Assembly (NCBI GenBank): GCA_020740775.1
Contig: JAHEWK010000010.1
Location: 2,480,001 to 2,544,000, forward strand
Source: Ilyonectria destructans
Lineage: Eukaryota; Ascomycota; Sordariomycetes; Hypocreales; Nectriaceae
Direction: 5' to 3'
Length of the DNA: 64,000 nt
Below the pieces are notes generated by a model. The model was not told the DNA's origin and ran no database searches. It saw only the letters and a list, made by a program, of their open reading frames with translations. Positions 1-11,317 of the stretch are shown piece by piece. The position numbers were made by a program, and so were the translations under genes. The stretch's first letter is position 1, and each line of letters opens with the position of its first letter.

Positions 1-574
1 TTTAAACGCCGGAGTGGAGTAGTAGTCCAAGAGAATACCATTGTAGAACGCGGTGTATTCCAGGCTGGTCTTCTTCAGTTCAGCGATTGTCTGGGCTTTC
101 ACCGCCGTAGAAGGGACGCGCGCCATTAGTCTGTGGCCGACTGATCAACATTCGATTCACCCAATACAAGAATGGCGTACTTACTCGCTCTTGAGGGGAG
201 CAACCCAATTGCTCGCAATGAACCTCCGTGTTGGTTTCGATGCTTCAGCTGCGCGAACCAAGTTCACTTCTGGGGGTGCACCCTCTGTTGGCAACGTGCC
301 AAGGGCCGATATGACGGTATCGACGCTGTTGTCCTCCAAGACCTTTGCCAAGCCTTCGATGTTGTTGTAGTCGACAGCGATGATTGGAACGTTCAGTTCG
401 TTGGCCAAGGTGTTGCCGGACTGGACTTATCAGTCTGTGGTAATCAGTGGGAGTATGGTTGTCGCTTACCTTTCGGCTCAGGATCTTGACTTCATGTTTG
501 CCTCTGGCGGCAATGGCTTCAACCAGAGCGCGACCAAGGCCACCGGTTCCGCCTGCGACAGCAACGATACCCAT
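1..574 (-). CDS. NmrA-like NAD(P)-binding family protein, 3' part beyond left edge
   Basis: The N-terminus (from 574) has the dinucleotide-binding glycine motif VAGGTGGLGRALVEA followed by KHEVKILSRK, the beta1-alphaA-beta2 start of the NmrA/isoflavone-reductase-like Rossmann family. Exon 2 gives VDTVISALGTLP and RRFIASNWVAPLKSE, and exon 3 gives AELKKTSLEYTAFYNGILLDYY, both typical of the family. Predicted exons on the minus strand are 574-470, 420-185 and 130 to the edge; introns of 49 and 54 nt have GTAAGC/GTAAGT donors and the phases agree. The C-terminal part is missing because the window ends. These proteins bind NAD(P)H as redox sensors or reductases; the substrate cannot be read here. 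It is divergent from the regulator starting at 1218, across about 640 nt that may be a shared promoter. Confidence 0.85.
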
Positions 575-1217
575 TGTGAGGTAGTTAGAACAAGGTAATG
601 TGTTTGGGGGAAATAAAGTGCGATGAGTGGAGTGAGAAGTTGGGAACTGCTCTGGAGGTTGAGATTGTGAAGTTGTGGTTAGGATACACGATGATGGGCA
701 GCCTTTATACTTGGAGGCATGGAGGAAGCGGACTTGCCTGGCGATTCGCATGACCATGTCCGGTTGACGGAACATTGCATTGCATTGTGTTGTTAGGCAT
801 ATAATACTATGGTTTGTCATGCCAAAACCGTCGGACTCTTGTTTGAGTCCTTCCAATCCCAGCACTAACACAACGTCTTACATTCAGCTCCACTTCGAGA
901 TGACAGAGTTGGTTAGGCGCTGTAAGTGGTTCGAGGATATGACAAAGTCGGTCCCACTTCTCGGGGTCTTCTTTGAGTCCGAACCGAAAGACCAATGATA
1001 TCCTCTAATTCCCCGGACGGCTCTCCACATGTTGCGGACCTCCGCAAGGCTTACTCCGCTCGCCCTCCATATCCGCAGCTCGAGTCTGGGCTCTCCCATT
1101 CCTTACCCTCCCAGTAAGTCATTTGCTTTGCTTTTCAGAGGATTTCTCACAAACGGATGTCCACCTTCGAGCGCATGTTTTTAGCAAGGTCGGCAACGAA
1201 TCGACACTCCCCGAAGT
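575..1217. other. Divergent intergenic region between NmrA-like gene and Zn2Cys6 gene
   Basis: No convincing gene is seen. It separates two divergent start codons (574 minus, 1218 plus), so it must hold both promoters. Open frames here are short and have no recognisable protein motif. Confidence 0.5.
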
Positions 1218-3482
1218 ATGAACTCCACCTCCGAGACGACAGGCGTGCAGCGAAGGCCCAGTCGCAGGACCGGACAAGTACAATATCCCTTCCGACTCTC
1301 TGGTTTGCCAACAACTAATCCCCAGGTAACAGGCATGTCATCGTTGCAAAGACTTCAAGATTCGGTGTGACGACAAGCAACCGGCCTGCTCAAACTGCAT
1401 TGCCAAAAACCTGGAATGCATTCGGGACGAGAAAGGGCAGAAGTCCACCAAAGGGTTGTACATGTCCAAACTCCGGTTTCAATGAGTGCTTTTCTTCTCT
1501 CATACTAACTGGTCATCGTAGTCCAACTCGGGGGCCATCGTTGGAGCAAAGGCTGATTCAGATAGAAACCCTCCTTCAAGTTTCAACAAGCCTGGACAAC
1601 GACAAGAATTCCAGGCATCAGCTGAAAGGCACTACACAACTGCACAGACCTCCATGGGATGGCTCAACTTGCAAGGGCCCTGCTTCTGCCAACTTAGAAT
1701 ATGCAAAGGAGGCCTCAAACATCAACCGCAGCCACGTCGGGTCTGTTGCATCGATCAATCACGCCACCAGGGGTGAGTTTTTCCATCACATCGAGGAAGT
1801 CCAGTGCTTAAGGTGACCGAAGAGAAAGTCAACGGCCTTAAAGGGACAATCTCCGATGGAGCTAACTCCAACACACCGTTCATTCAAATGCTTCCAAAAG
1901 CCCAGCTCATTCCACTTGCGGAATGTTTTCTCAACGAGATCAACACAGTCGTACCTCTGTTTGATAGATCTCGCCTTGAGAGGCTATGCCATGAAAGTAT
2001 CCCGAAAACTAGCAAAGAGTGTGACGAAGCTTGCTGGGCAAATCTGAACACCATCATTGCCATGACACTACAACTGAAGGCTCCGAACAGCGATTTTATG
2101 TCGATTGCTAAGATCTCCTGGAGCTATTTCAAAAACGCCTTCTCCGTGTACCGGAGCCTAACTGAGAAGGAACCAACCCTTTGCTCTCTGCAGGCCATAC
2201 TCACGATAGCTATGTTTCTAAGTGGTACCACAGACACCCAGACGACGACTATTCTGCTTTCCTCCGCCATCAAGATGCTGCAAACTCTTGGGTTGCATAG
2301 GAGCAATCAGGAAATGATGGTAGGGCCCGAATCTGAGGAAATAACACGGCTCTTTTGGGTAACGTTTCTACTTGATACCACCACCAGCCTTCATTCTAGA
2401 TCGCCTTCATCGCTTTTCGACGATGGCCTTGATATCCGTCTAAATCGAGATTATCCAAACCCTACAGGCAGCACCCTGAACTTCAAACTACGGCTCGAGC
2501 TGGCTATAATCGAGAGTCAAATACACCGGTGCTTGTGTCTCCAGCCTGCCCTCCGAAATCCGGCTGATTCTCTACACCACCCACTGAGGCTCCAAGCCAG
2601 GTTGGAGACTTGGATGCAAAACACACCATTGCAGATCCGCCCAGGGTGTAACGCCTCGGATGCTATTAAACCAAAGGACTTGGCTGTCACTATGCTGCAT
2701 TGTACTTTCTACAGGTGCGCCAACATGGTTGCCCGAGCTCTACAGAATTCACTTTCTGCATCTTCCCAACTCAACCCACCCGATATGCGGGGCTTCTTTC
2801 CATCAACTCACTCATTAGAGCCAGCTCGGGCTACAATACGCCTTGCTCATACGATGATACCTCTTTCCTATCCCGGTTTATGGCATGTTCATGAGCTCCA
2901 CTGAAACTTCCACTTTCACTAATGCAACCCAAGGCAATTTTCACAATACCTACTAAGCTCAACCATAGCTCTTCTACCACATGTCCTAGAATGCCCCCTG
3001 AGTGCCAACGATGACATAATTCTAATTAACTCATCTACTGCATTCATCCGACAAAGGCAGCAAGATGGGTGCGAGCTAAACCGTTTGTTAGCTTTTTGCG
3101 GGCTGATGGTGCAAATTGTCGAAATAGCACAAGTACAAGCAATGGCTACTGCGTGCAAGCAGCCAACTTCGCTTAAAGCTGATGGAGTATCCCCAACTGA
3201 TGGGGCTCTATCGGAATTTCTAACTGACAAGCTAAGGGTAAGAAAACTTTGGGTTATCACCGCAGAGATCAGCTGACCGTATTCAAGACATTAGCCTTTG
3301 CACTGAAGAAGAGTGACCCTATGCAAATTGCACAAGGCCTTATGGGGAACATTCCAGCCATCAAAAACGAAGCTTTCGGTGTCTTTTCTGTAGTGTTAGG
3401 CGATTGGGCTATGGATCCCGACGGAACTGTCTCCATTGCACCAGCTGCCTTAAGCCCTAAAACTTATGGGTTTCGGATGTAA
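1218..3482 (+). CDS. Zn2Cys6 fungal transcription factor (fungal_trans type)
   Basis: A binuclear zinc cluster spans 1336-1420 with spacing CX2CX6CX6CX2CX6C (ACHRCKDFKIRC...ACSNC...EC), directly after a basic SRRTGQ lead that ends exon 1. The middle part (AECFLNEINTVVPLFDR) and the later stretch ALLPHVLECPLS match the fungal-specific TF domain. Predicted exons are 1218-1277, 1333-1475, 1522-1772, 1823-2882, 2934-3237 and 3288-3482, giving about 670 residues with all phases agreeing. The intron at 2883-2933 needs a GC donor (GCATGT); the downstream frame (LWQFSQYLLSSTIALL) is clearly part of the same protein and no GT donor of the right phase exists nearby. Exons 4 and 5 are separated only by a short stop-containing stretch. 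It probably acts in the nucleus as a pathway regulator, perhaps of the divergent NmrA-like gene. Confidence 0.85.
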
Positions 3483-4857
3483 CAAGTAATGTTGTATGTG
3501 GATTCTGTTTCTGATTCCTTAATTAGTAATTTTCCTTTCCAAGCATCTTTTCCTTAATTAACCTAAAATTAATTTACTTTAATATAATTTATAAGTAAGA
3601 AAGCTCTATAAGTAAGCACTCAGAGACACATTATTCGATAGCAAGTCGTCACCCATATGATTTGGGACGTCATAAAGCGAGCACAGAAGGAGGCAGCCAG
3701 ATTCTATAAGCCAGATATTAATGCCAGATGTGTTTGTTTCATCCACCGCCAGGTCTGACCACAGCAATCCATCAAAGCACTATCATCGACGTAAAGGATC
3801 ATAAAAGTAACAGGTGGTACCTTATACAAGTAATTCTAGACGCTTATCCGGGGAGGTGGGAGTATGATATAGCCACGACGTTGATGCGGTCATGTTTGGC
3901 GTTCTGGTTTTGCCGCTTTACTTAGTTGCTTGGAACGCAAACATGCTATAAAGAGATTACATCGTGTAGTTTAAGCTTCCACCAAGATAATGAACCACAT
4001 GAGAAAACCCATCGTTTGTGGAAATGATCAGCATGCTCCTGATATAGTGCGTGCAACAATGGGCCGTCATTATCTGGCATTTTTAAACAGGAAGATTTGC
4101 CCCAGAGAGATTTTCGGACATTCTTCTGGTAACTATGAATGCAGATTGGAAAGGTCCGTCGCGCACAGTTCTTCAAATACACTGGAAGATCTTGATAAGC
4201 CCCAATGTAGTGCAGTATAAATTATCATGTGATTCATCATTTTATATTCTTTATTCACGGGCGAAATGGGTATAGGTATTAGGTACCATTCATTCAATCG
4301 TGGACGTTTCTGCATTACACCCCCTTACGCGAAGTAGATGTTGAAGAAGGACATGTGCTATGGGCGTGAGAAAGATCGTACTGGAAACCGGGGGGAGTGT
4401 GATGCGCGGCTGATAGCGTATCCCTTTGATGCCTGGCAGCTATTGTGAGGACTCATCTATCTTCAGCTGTCTGATTGTCTTTCGGTGTCACCATCAACAA
4501 ACTACAATGATGGTGACTAAAAAAGGGTAGTAAATAGGCTAGGTCACACTATGAAGAGCAGGCCTTCACTTCAGAACTTAGACTTAGAACTTAATCTAGT
4601 AATTTATGCATTCTGGATTAACTCAATTAATAGAGCTGAGACATCTTCTGAGTAGCCACCCGTATTAATGTAAGGCAAGCGGCTCGTAGATATCAATAGA
4701 AAGGGCATCCATCTTCTGCATCTTACTTGACACCCATAGTCCACTTGGCTTCCGCATCAAAATTCTAGTCGAATGATACAAAGCTCCCGTAACGTATTGT
4801 CATTCACGCATGCAATCGTGTGATTTGGACTTTATATATATGCCTACATGGCTCTCA
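3483..4857. other. Intergenic, no gene recognised
   Basis: About 1.4 kb with many short open frames and no motif I recognise. It lies between the 3' end of the Zn2Cys6 gene and the 3' end of the convergent EGF/propeller gene, and is AT-rich around 3530-3600. Confidence 0.4.
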
Positions 4858-6167
4858 CTAAAACCCCAGGTTTCTCTCATACATCTTCCAGCGTGTTCCA
4901 ATAGGTTGAATCAACGTATAGCTCTTAGAAGTGATATTCATATCCTGTACACCATTAATCAAGTACAAAGGAGTCATATCATCGTCAAAGAATATCTTTG
5001 GTCTCTCACGCCTGTTTAAGGTCTGGAAAGTACCATCGGTGAAGTTGACTGTTGAGTTGAAAGCTTCTTGCAGCTTAAAGTGCCACGGTCCGGTTATTGA
5101 TCGCGCATACATGTGCGCTCCAACACGAGAGTACTTGACACCGCTCTCTACAATGTCAATCATCCAGTGGTTAAGTGCGTGCCAATTCCCACGCTTGTCG
5201 CGCCATAGGAACGGGTCCTCAGTCCAATAGGGCTGATAATCAGATGTATTCCATGGCGCAGTGCTGATAAGTCCATAATCCCCATCATATCGATCAGCAC
5301 TACGGATTTTAAGGTCCTCGGAGGCAAGGATGATTTCGGAGGAGCGATTCCTTCGACTCCATAGTGGCCAAGGTGCTGGATTTGTTCCATTGACAAGAAC
5401 TTCGAAAGGACTCCACGGCCCTCGAATGTCATCGGCAGCAGAGACGGAAATATTATTTGGCCAATTGTCCCTTGGAGATTGTTAGTCGGCGTTGAATGAA
5501 ATTAACCCAATAGCAAGATTGCAAGCATATTTAAAGTCAAAGATATGCCTGTTTGGCCAAGCAGCTCGGTTGAAGGCTGCGTCTCAACAGGAAAGCCTAG
5601 GCAAAGGACTTACTTCGACACCGACTTGCATGAGGATAGAGTAGCCTCTGGGGCATCAACTCCTATCGTGTAGAGAAGATACTTCTGATCGGCAGGACTC
5701 CAAAAAACATATGGGTTGTGACGAAAGCTCCTTGTAAGGTTCTGTGCGTAATGATAAGGGCCCTGAGGTCCGGTTCTCGACTCGGCGCGTATGACGAAGC
5801 TGTGCGGTCGCCAACCGCTCAGGCCGCAGCCATTAGCAAATTGGGAGATGACGAGATGAAAGAGTTTTTGTTCGTCCCGATCTTGGATTATTGTACCACC
5901 CCAAGACGAGTTTCCATAGGCGCGATAATAAGACGGGTTTGTGATATTGGTGTAATTGTACCCAGTCCATCTAGTCGCCGGAGCTAGATCAAGCCTGCCA
6001 CAGTCGTCTCCCCACCAACCGGGGTCACATTTACAGAAGCGTTTCGATCTAGACTTCGTGCAGACACCGTTGAGGCTACAGTTGTCGTCGGTATCGCATG
6101 ACAGGACGAGTAGAGAAAATTTGAGAAACGCTGAGAAAGCGAGCCATATCAAACCGATCCTTGTCAT
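4858..6167 (-). CDS. Secreted EGF-like domain protein with GH43-like beta-propeller
   Basis: The product starts with a hydrophobic signal peptide (about residues 1-23, ending LSLLVLS-type), then one EGF-like module with six cysteines (CDTDDNCSLNGVC...FCKCDPGWWGDDC), then a region rich in propeller-type phrases: NPYVFWSPADQKYLLYTIG, DDIRGPWSPFEVL, YWTEDPFLWRDKRGNWHALNH, ARSITGPWHF. Such 'G-PW' and 'EDPF(L/V)W' repeats are typical of GH43/GH32/GH117-type five-bladed propellers. Exons are 6167-5614 and 5470-4858 with a 143-nt intron (GTAAGT...CCAAG), giving about 388 residues. Several N-glycosylation sequons fit secretion. It may act on a cell-wall or host polysaccharide, with the EGF module mediating contacts, but catalytic residues cannot be assigned by eye. 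Confidence 0.8.
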
Positions 6168-7620
6168 TGTTGAATTCTAGTTGCGAGCGATCTTTTTCAT
6201 ATGTCGAAGTGAAGATGGGAGGAAGTAGAAGGGTTACTCTTCATAGTATAAGTGGATACATTCGACGTGTTTATTCCTACTGCAGTCTGGCGCCATGATG
6301 TACTAAAATATAACAATCGAGCCACGGGACGTTTTACCCCGAACCCGGTCAGGATCACGCCATGAACGTTTGTGGTTGGGTAGGTTGATCACTCCTTTCG
6401 CTCACGGATCCTTATTTCAGCGTTTTCCGAATCTCCCCCCTCCTTCCCCGCACCATATGCCAAGTTTCCGCAAGTTGGATGGTCAATTAGGCTAATTAGT
6501 ATGTGTTATCTCCGCCCCTTTGCCTTCAAGCCTTACGGATACCCCGTGGTGGTGATAGCCATTCAAATAACAGAATACCCGACGGCACAGTTGAACTACT
6601 TGACGCTTGGTATGACTATCAGTCCCTTCATGATCATGTTGGAGGTTGGTCTCGTAAAGTTCCGTCACGAAAACAGGAATTTGCTCACTGTTGGTGAAAT
6701 CGCCCTTTGTACTTTGCGAATGAAGCCCGACACATGTGACTTGGCCAATTCCTCGGGTGAAAAATTGTACCTCACAATCTCAGAGTCGTGATTTGTGGAA
6801 ATTAATAGTTCGGAATTCACCTTACTAATTGTCCGACAGAATGCCGAAGTCACCAGGTGCCAGATTTAGGCCACTATAGCATTTCCTTGCAAGTAACACT
6901 CAAGCATGGTCGCCTATCAATGGACTATTCTGGCCTTGCCTCGTTCCGACTCACACTACTGCCTCTTCCTCCTCTCCACCCTCCGACGAACCCTTACTCT
7001 CCGTTCTCTCATGCCCTTCGATCCCTCACTCTCGTTCAGTCGTTCTCCAAATCACCCATCCGCTCTTTACGGTCACTCAAACACATTCCGTGTAGCTGAC
7101 TCCGAGCAGTCGTATCCTATCTAGTTCAACTTATTGTAATCAGCATTTGCCAAACTCATTGACCCTGATTCTTCATCTCCGTTCTTCCCTATCACACGCC
7201 CTCTGAACCACCTCTCATCCTCCCAATTCTCTCTTCCACCCTGTACTCGACCCTCTATTCCACCCACTATTCCACTCTCTATTCCACCCTCAGCCCCCTG
7301 CAGTCCCATTGCCACTCACTGTATCCTAGCCCATAAAACCTTCTGAACGTCTTTCTTGACACTGGCTCTTGAATGCCTGATACCAATATCTTCGACCATA
7401 TCGTAGCATGCACATCTAACTGTGTCAGACGGCCGGATAGGACCGGATCAGTGCTGTAGCTGCCTTTGAATCTAGTCTGATATATTTTGGTATCATGATA
7501 CGATATCTGGAACGGCTTACAGACCGGCTGCTAGGAATCCGGTCTGGATCAGGTCTCAGACCCTCGGCAGGTGGGTCTTCCGGTCTCAGACCTCCGGACC
7601 TCGGGCCCGGAGGCCGCCGG
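6168..7620. other. Intergenic, pyrimidine-rich stretch, no gene recognised
   Basis: It contains the promoter of the EGF/propeller gene near 6168-6350. About 6950-7330 is strongly C/T-rich on the plus strand, with short direct copies of a CTATTCCACCC-like unit near 7255-7290. No protein family is recognised in the short frames. Confidence 0.4.
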
Positions 7621-7621
7621 A

Positions 7622-7732
7622 GGCCGACTTCATCATCGTCAATAAGACCGATCCCTAGCCCCTCAATAGATAGAGAAATCAAGCTCTTCCATCGTCATAA
7701 AACTGTATCTACCAACCCATTTTCTGTCTGAC
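7622..7732 (+). repeat. Gene-fragment repeat shared with about 21785-21905
   Basis: About 105 nt closely resemble the reverse complement of the region near 21785-21905. Translated, both give SSSSIRPIPSPS followed by DR and a similar tail. The 21.8-kb copy is attached to a Zn2Cys6 half-motif, so this is probably a displaced piece of a regulator gene. The flank at 7540-7620 is G+C-rich with repeated GGTCTCAGACC-like words absent from the other copy. Confidence 0.65.
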
Positions 7733-8099
7733 AAACTGGAAAGCCACTAATTTGGCCCCTTCCAAAATAGGTCCTTCAATCCCGAACGCCATCCTACCCA
7801 ACCACAGGAAGCTCACCTCTGAACTTTGACTCAAAAATATCCGCACCATAATCACCCGCTCCTTGGCCGCTTTTTTCTCCATCACCGCAAAACTACGCTG
7901 CATCCACACTCCGCCAGCGTGGCAAGTGGCAGGGATACCCTTCTCAACAAATATGGTACTGAACAGTGACACAACCCCAATCATAATACACCCTAAGACT
8001 AGCAACCGGCCCAGCTATTCGGTGAATTATAGCACACTTTCTTACTGACAATGCGACTAACCTACATAATGTAATCTTGAAGTCTATACACCATGCTAT
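7733..8099. other. Intergenic, 3' of cupin gene
   Basis: No gene recognised. An open frame on the minus strand (7709-8005) encodes hydrophobic but unfamiliar sequence and lacks family support. Confidence 0.35.
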
Positions 8100-8687
8100 T
8101 TAAATTGAAGCAGATACACCTCGCATATCCCCCAGTTTCTCTGTAATCATCTGACCATCTACTACTAATGATGCATCCAGCAAGACATACAGCATTCTTG
8201 CCCAGGACTCGGTATAGTTGACCCACTGGTGCATGGTGCCTCGCTGGACCAAAATGTCTCCAGGCTTAAGAAGTTGTCTTTCACCTGAATCCAAGAGGCA
8301 TTCCATCTCACCAATAAGGACTATAGCATAGTCACAGCTCACAGTGCGATGCATTGGGGAGCTGGCCTTGGGCGGGTAGTCGACATATCGCACGACGCTG
8401 CCTCCCTTCTTGACAAGGCCACTTTGTTTGCGTTTATTGTAGTTTGACGTCATTTCGGTGAGATCTTGGTCGTTTGTCAGACGTACTGGGACCGACGAAG
8501 TGGTATAACCGAGGCCGAAGCCAGCAGGCTCATTTTCGGGGCCGACAGGCCAGAACTCCACAGGCCCTGGCAGCCGTTTTGAGTAAACTGACTGGCCCTC
8601 TGAGTTATTTGTCGTGACAAAACGATTTGGCTTGGGCAGAGGGTTGGTGAATTGAGTGCGTTCTGGTGCTGTCATTGCGGCCGTCAA
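8100..8687 (-). CDS. Small single-domain cupin protein
   Basis: An intronless frame of 195 residues. The C-terminal half has a cupin_2 barrel: PMHRTVSCDYAIVLIGEMECLLD (motif 1, with its His and the Glu/Gly region), then GERQLLKPGDILVQRGTMHQWVN (motif 2, with the PGD turn and a His), then ARMLYVLLDA. The N-terminal half (LPGPVEFWPVGPENEPAGFGLGYTTSSVPVRL) is typical of fungal cupins found beside catabolic enzymes. Metal-binding enzyme activity (isomerase or dioxygenase-like) is possible, but the reaction is unknown. It is divergent from the fumarylacetoacetase family gene across about 430 nt, suggesting coordinated expression. Initiation at 8687 or at a second Met four codons in cannot be separated. 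Confidence 0.85.
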   Translation of the reverse strand: MTAAMTAPERTQFTNPLPKPNRFVTTNNSEGQSVYSKRLPGPVEFWPVGPENEPAGFGLGYTTSSVPVRLTNDQDLTEMTSNYNKRKQSGLVKKGGSVVRYVDYPPKASSPMHRTVSCDYAIVLIGEMECLLDSGERQLLKPGDILVQRGTMHQWVNYTESWARMLYVLLDASLVVDGQMITEKLGDMRGVSASI

Positions 8688-9113
8688 CGGGAATTGATAC
8701 GCAAATTGCGATTGTGAGAACTTGAATTATGCAGAATGGAGTGAATGGAGAATGTGTCAAGTGAAACGCACAGGAATGAGCGGACTGGCTTTGTAGTTTT
8801 GCATTGATAACTAATTAACTCCTGTGGGGTACCTCGCACCGAACTACCTCGCCCCGACTGGGTCGGGCCGAACCAGATCAACCCCGAACCGGGTCGCTCA
8901 GCTTCGGACTTTACTACATGGACCAGGGTAATAGCCTTTAAGCTATAGCCATAGCTTGGGGCTAACGGGGTGGCACCAGGAGAAGGACGGTCCGACTGGC
9001 ATCCGTTATAATGAAATGAATAAGTGCTTTGATCGTTAATCAGGGGGTTCACAGGTTCTTCCTACGAGCTGGTGGTTATCTACAGCGCACAAATATCTTT
9101 AAGGCTCGTAAGC
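8688..9113. promoter_or_regulatory. Divergent promoter, cupin / FAH hydrolase
   Basis: The shared upstream region of two divergent genes. It holds everted CCG half-sites (CCGAC-TGG-GTCGG at 8854-8866) overlapping TCGGGCCGA (8863-8871), and further CCGAAC-type words around 8838-8900. CGG/CCG pairs are the usual contact triplets of Zn2Cys6 regulators. The same 9-mer recurs twice in the promoter of the neighbouring transporter/regulator pair. Confidence 0.55.
8863..8871 (+). promoter_or_regulatory. Candidate Zn2Cys6 operator TCGGGCCGA
   Basis: Inverted CGG/CCG triplets with one base between them (CGG-G-CCG). Identical 9-mers lie at 13600-13608 and, on the other strand, at 13568-13576. Confidence 0.45.
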
Positions 9114-10648
9114 ATGGGTCACTGGCCAATTGAAATACCGCAGGGCAGTCCATTTACACGGGCCAACGTACCGTTTGGAGTATTTAGTACATTGCAACAG
9201 GTATGCCGATTGACTCTCAACCTGATACTGTACGTCCATCAGGAACTAACCGTCTCATGTGTCATACAGCCCCGTAGGCGTGTTGGAGTCGCCATCGGCG
9301 AAGTCATCCTTGACCTCTCTATTCTCGAACGATCAGGTCGGTTCGACGGCTGCCTGCCCAGTAGTCAGAGTAGCCATGATTCTTGTTCTATATTCGGACA
9401 GGACAACCTCAACAAATTTGCCAGCCTTCCCGCACTGGCTCGTCGACATGTACGCGAGACCATTATCGAATGGCTTGGATATCCAGACTCGCCGCTGTTC
9501 CAGGATATTTCCTCCGATGGGCAAGTCGTTGTCCCCATGAAGGACGCGCAAATGCACCTGCCCTTCAGTATAGGCGGATTCACGGACTTTATGTGCGCCG
9601 ATGTTCACGTCGAGAACGCATGTAGCTTCCTAATCAGACTTATGAACCAAGGAAATTTAGCTGACTCGATAATAGTGCAGCAGGCTTGCTGGGGCACCGA
9701 AGCCCGCAGGCCATTATGCGATGCCGCTGGGCTATAACAGTCGAGCATCGTCGGTCATTGTGGGTGGCGAACCTATTCACCGCCCGCGAGGAATCATCCC
9801 TACTGCGAAAGCGAGCGCATACACCTTCGCCCCTAGTTGTCGGATGGATTACGAAGCGGAAATTGGCGTTTTTGTATCGGAGGCTGTTCCTCAAGGTCAA
9901 ACTATTACGGCTGATCAGGCGGAGGATCACATTTTCGGGTTTGTCATACTCAATGACTGGTCTGCCAGAGATGTGCAATTCGCCGAGATGACGCCTCTTG
10001 GGCCGTTCAACGGCAAAGCTTTTGCCACCAGTATATCACCTTGGGTCGTTACTCTGGATGCCCTGCAAAATGCCAGGTGTACATCCTCGGCCGCTGATCT
10101 GACTACAGGAGGCTCTACTCAGGCTTCCCACCTACGTCATGAAGACTTCAAATCCACGTGGAATATGCAAATAGAAGTGTCTGTGTACAGTGAGTCTGCG
10201 GGACAACTTACAGGCCAAGATCAACTGCTGACGGTAGCTAGGAACGAGATCTACGGGCGAACCTATACTAACATCAAGGTCAAATCTGCGTGATCTTCGT
10301 TGGTCGCCTGGCCAAATGCTCGCGCATCTAGCATCATCTGGCTGCGGACTGTCCACCGGTGATCTCATTGGGACAGGGACAATTTCATCCCCCGTATTTT
10401 GCCTCACCTCCCTCTCTACACATGCAACGTTCACTAACTATTTCCAGAGCGACGCCAACGACCTTCGTACCCTGGGCTGTCTGTTTGAGTTGACGGAAGG
10501 CGGAAAAAGTGCCATACAAGGGAGTGAGGGAGAAGGACTAACCTGGCTTGAGGATGGGGACGAAGTATCAATGACTGTGACGGCAGGCGAGGATGGAATT
10601 GGACTGGGAACCCTGCGAAGTCGACTCGTAGGCCCTCGGTCGGCCTGA
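9114..10648 (+). CDS. Fumarylacetoacetate hydrolase (fumarylacetoacetase) family enzyme
   Basis: The N-domain is followed by the FAH catalytic core. FTDFMCADVH carries the Asp and His equivalent to the family metal ligand and catalytic His; PLGYNSRASSVIVGG matches the VGYHGRASSVV stretch; DYEAEIGVFV has the two metal-binding Glu; LNDWSARDVQ has the metal Asp; FNGKAFATSISPW has the conserved Lys. The later SRSNLRDLRWSPGQMLAHL and GDLIGTGTIS also fit. Predicted exons are 9114-9200, 9270-9617, 9676-10189, 10242-10393 and 10448-10648, giving about 433 residues, the normal fumarylacetoacetase length. Intron 2 (9618-9675) requires a GC donor (GCATGT); no GT donor gives a correct frame while keeping the catalytic His. 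Reaction: hydrolysis of fumarylacetoacetate or a related beta-diketone at the end of aromatic ring breakdown. It is probably cytosolic and part of a cupin-FAH-MFS-regulator cluster. Confidence 0.88.
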
Positions 10649-11317
10649 CGACTCGATGAGCTAGCTCCTGGGCCGTGCATATATCTTTGAGAGGAGAACA
10701 ATAGTTTGGTGATGTTGGTTCGAAAATTGTTGAACCCCAAACTCGAAAAGTGTAGACGGTGTGAATGCTAGCGACATTTTACTGCTGCTGAAATTGAATT
10801 GCCTTTAGAAACATGGGTCAAATAGGCAGAATGCGCAGAGAACAACCCCCATGCGTATCCTCAGCACCATACTACTACTTAGTAGGAGCCAGGTACGCTA
10901 TATATACCTTAGCTGAAATGTTATGTTGCATGCACTCTATTCAGGCGGAACTGCGTCAGCAGCGAGTGAAGGCTTGAAGTTTGCAATTGCAACGTGTCTT
11001 CAGCCAGAGAGGGGAAGTCTTAGCATTCAATAAGATAATGAGTTTGTACGTAGGGGAGACGAGAGCAAATTGTATGACCAGATGTAGGCTTCAAGGACCG
11101 CTTGGCCATGGTTACAGGCCCGTCACTGAGAGAACAGTAAACCAGAGCAGTCACTAAAGAAAGCCTTGCAGTTCGTCAGGCCGAGGTGAATCAATTTGAT
11201 GGTATGGATAAAATGTGTAAAGCCAATCCTAATACAATCTGCCTGATAAAGAAATAAACAGTCCAGACTGGTTCCAAGATGAACATAACATTCTGAACAA
11301 TATTCCGAATTACAAAA
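10649..11317. other. Intergenic between convergent FAH and MFS genes
   Basis: About 670 nt of 3' flanks. No coding sequence or structured element is recognised. Confidence 0.4.

Noticed and set aside
245..871. 208-residue minus-strand open frame covering the NmrA-like start with a long upstream extension
   Set aside because: Only the part from 574 matches the family. The upstream residues are unrelated leader, and after 470 the frame runs into an intron.
7709..8005. 98-residue minus-strand frame with hydrophobic stretches
   Set aside because: No family resemblance, poor context, overlaps the 7.6-kb repeat edge; likely chance.
8684..9052. Minus-strand frame immediately upstream of the cupin
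   Set aside because: It lies in the divergent promoter, is unlike any protein, and is Pro/Ser/Gly-rich only because of the CCGAAC-type words.
9593..9709. GT-AG alternatives for FAH intron 2 (donors at 9593 or 9622)
   Set aside because: The first deletes the catalytic His region, the second joins in frame only at 9709 and drops about a dozen residues expected before PLGYNSRAS; the GC donor at 9618 avoids both.
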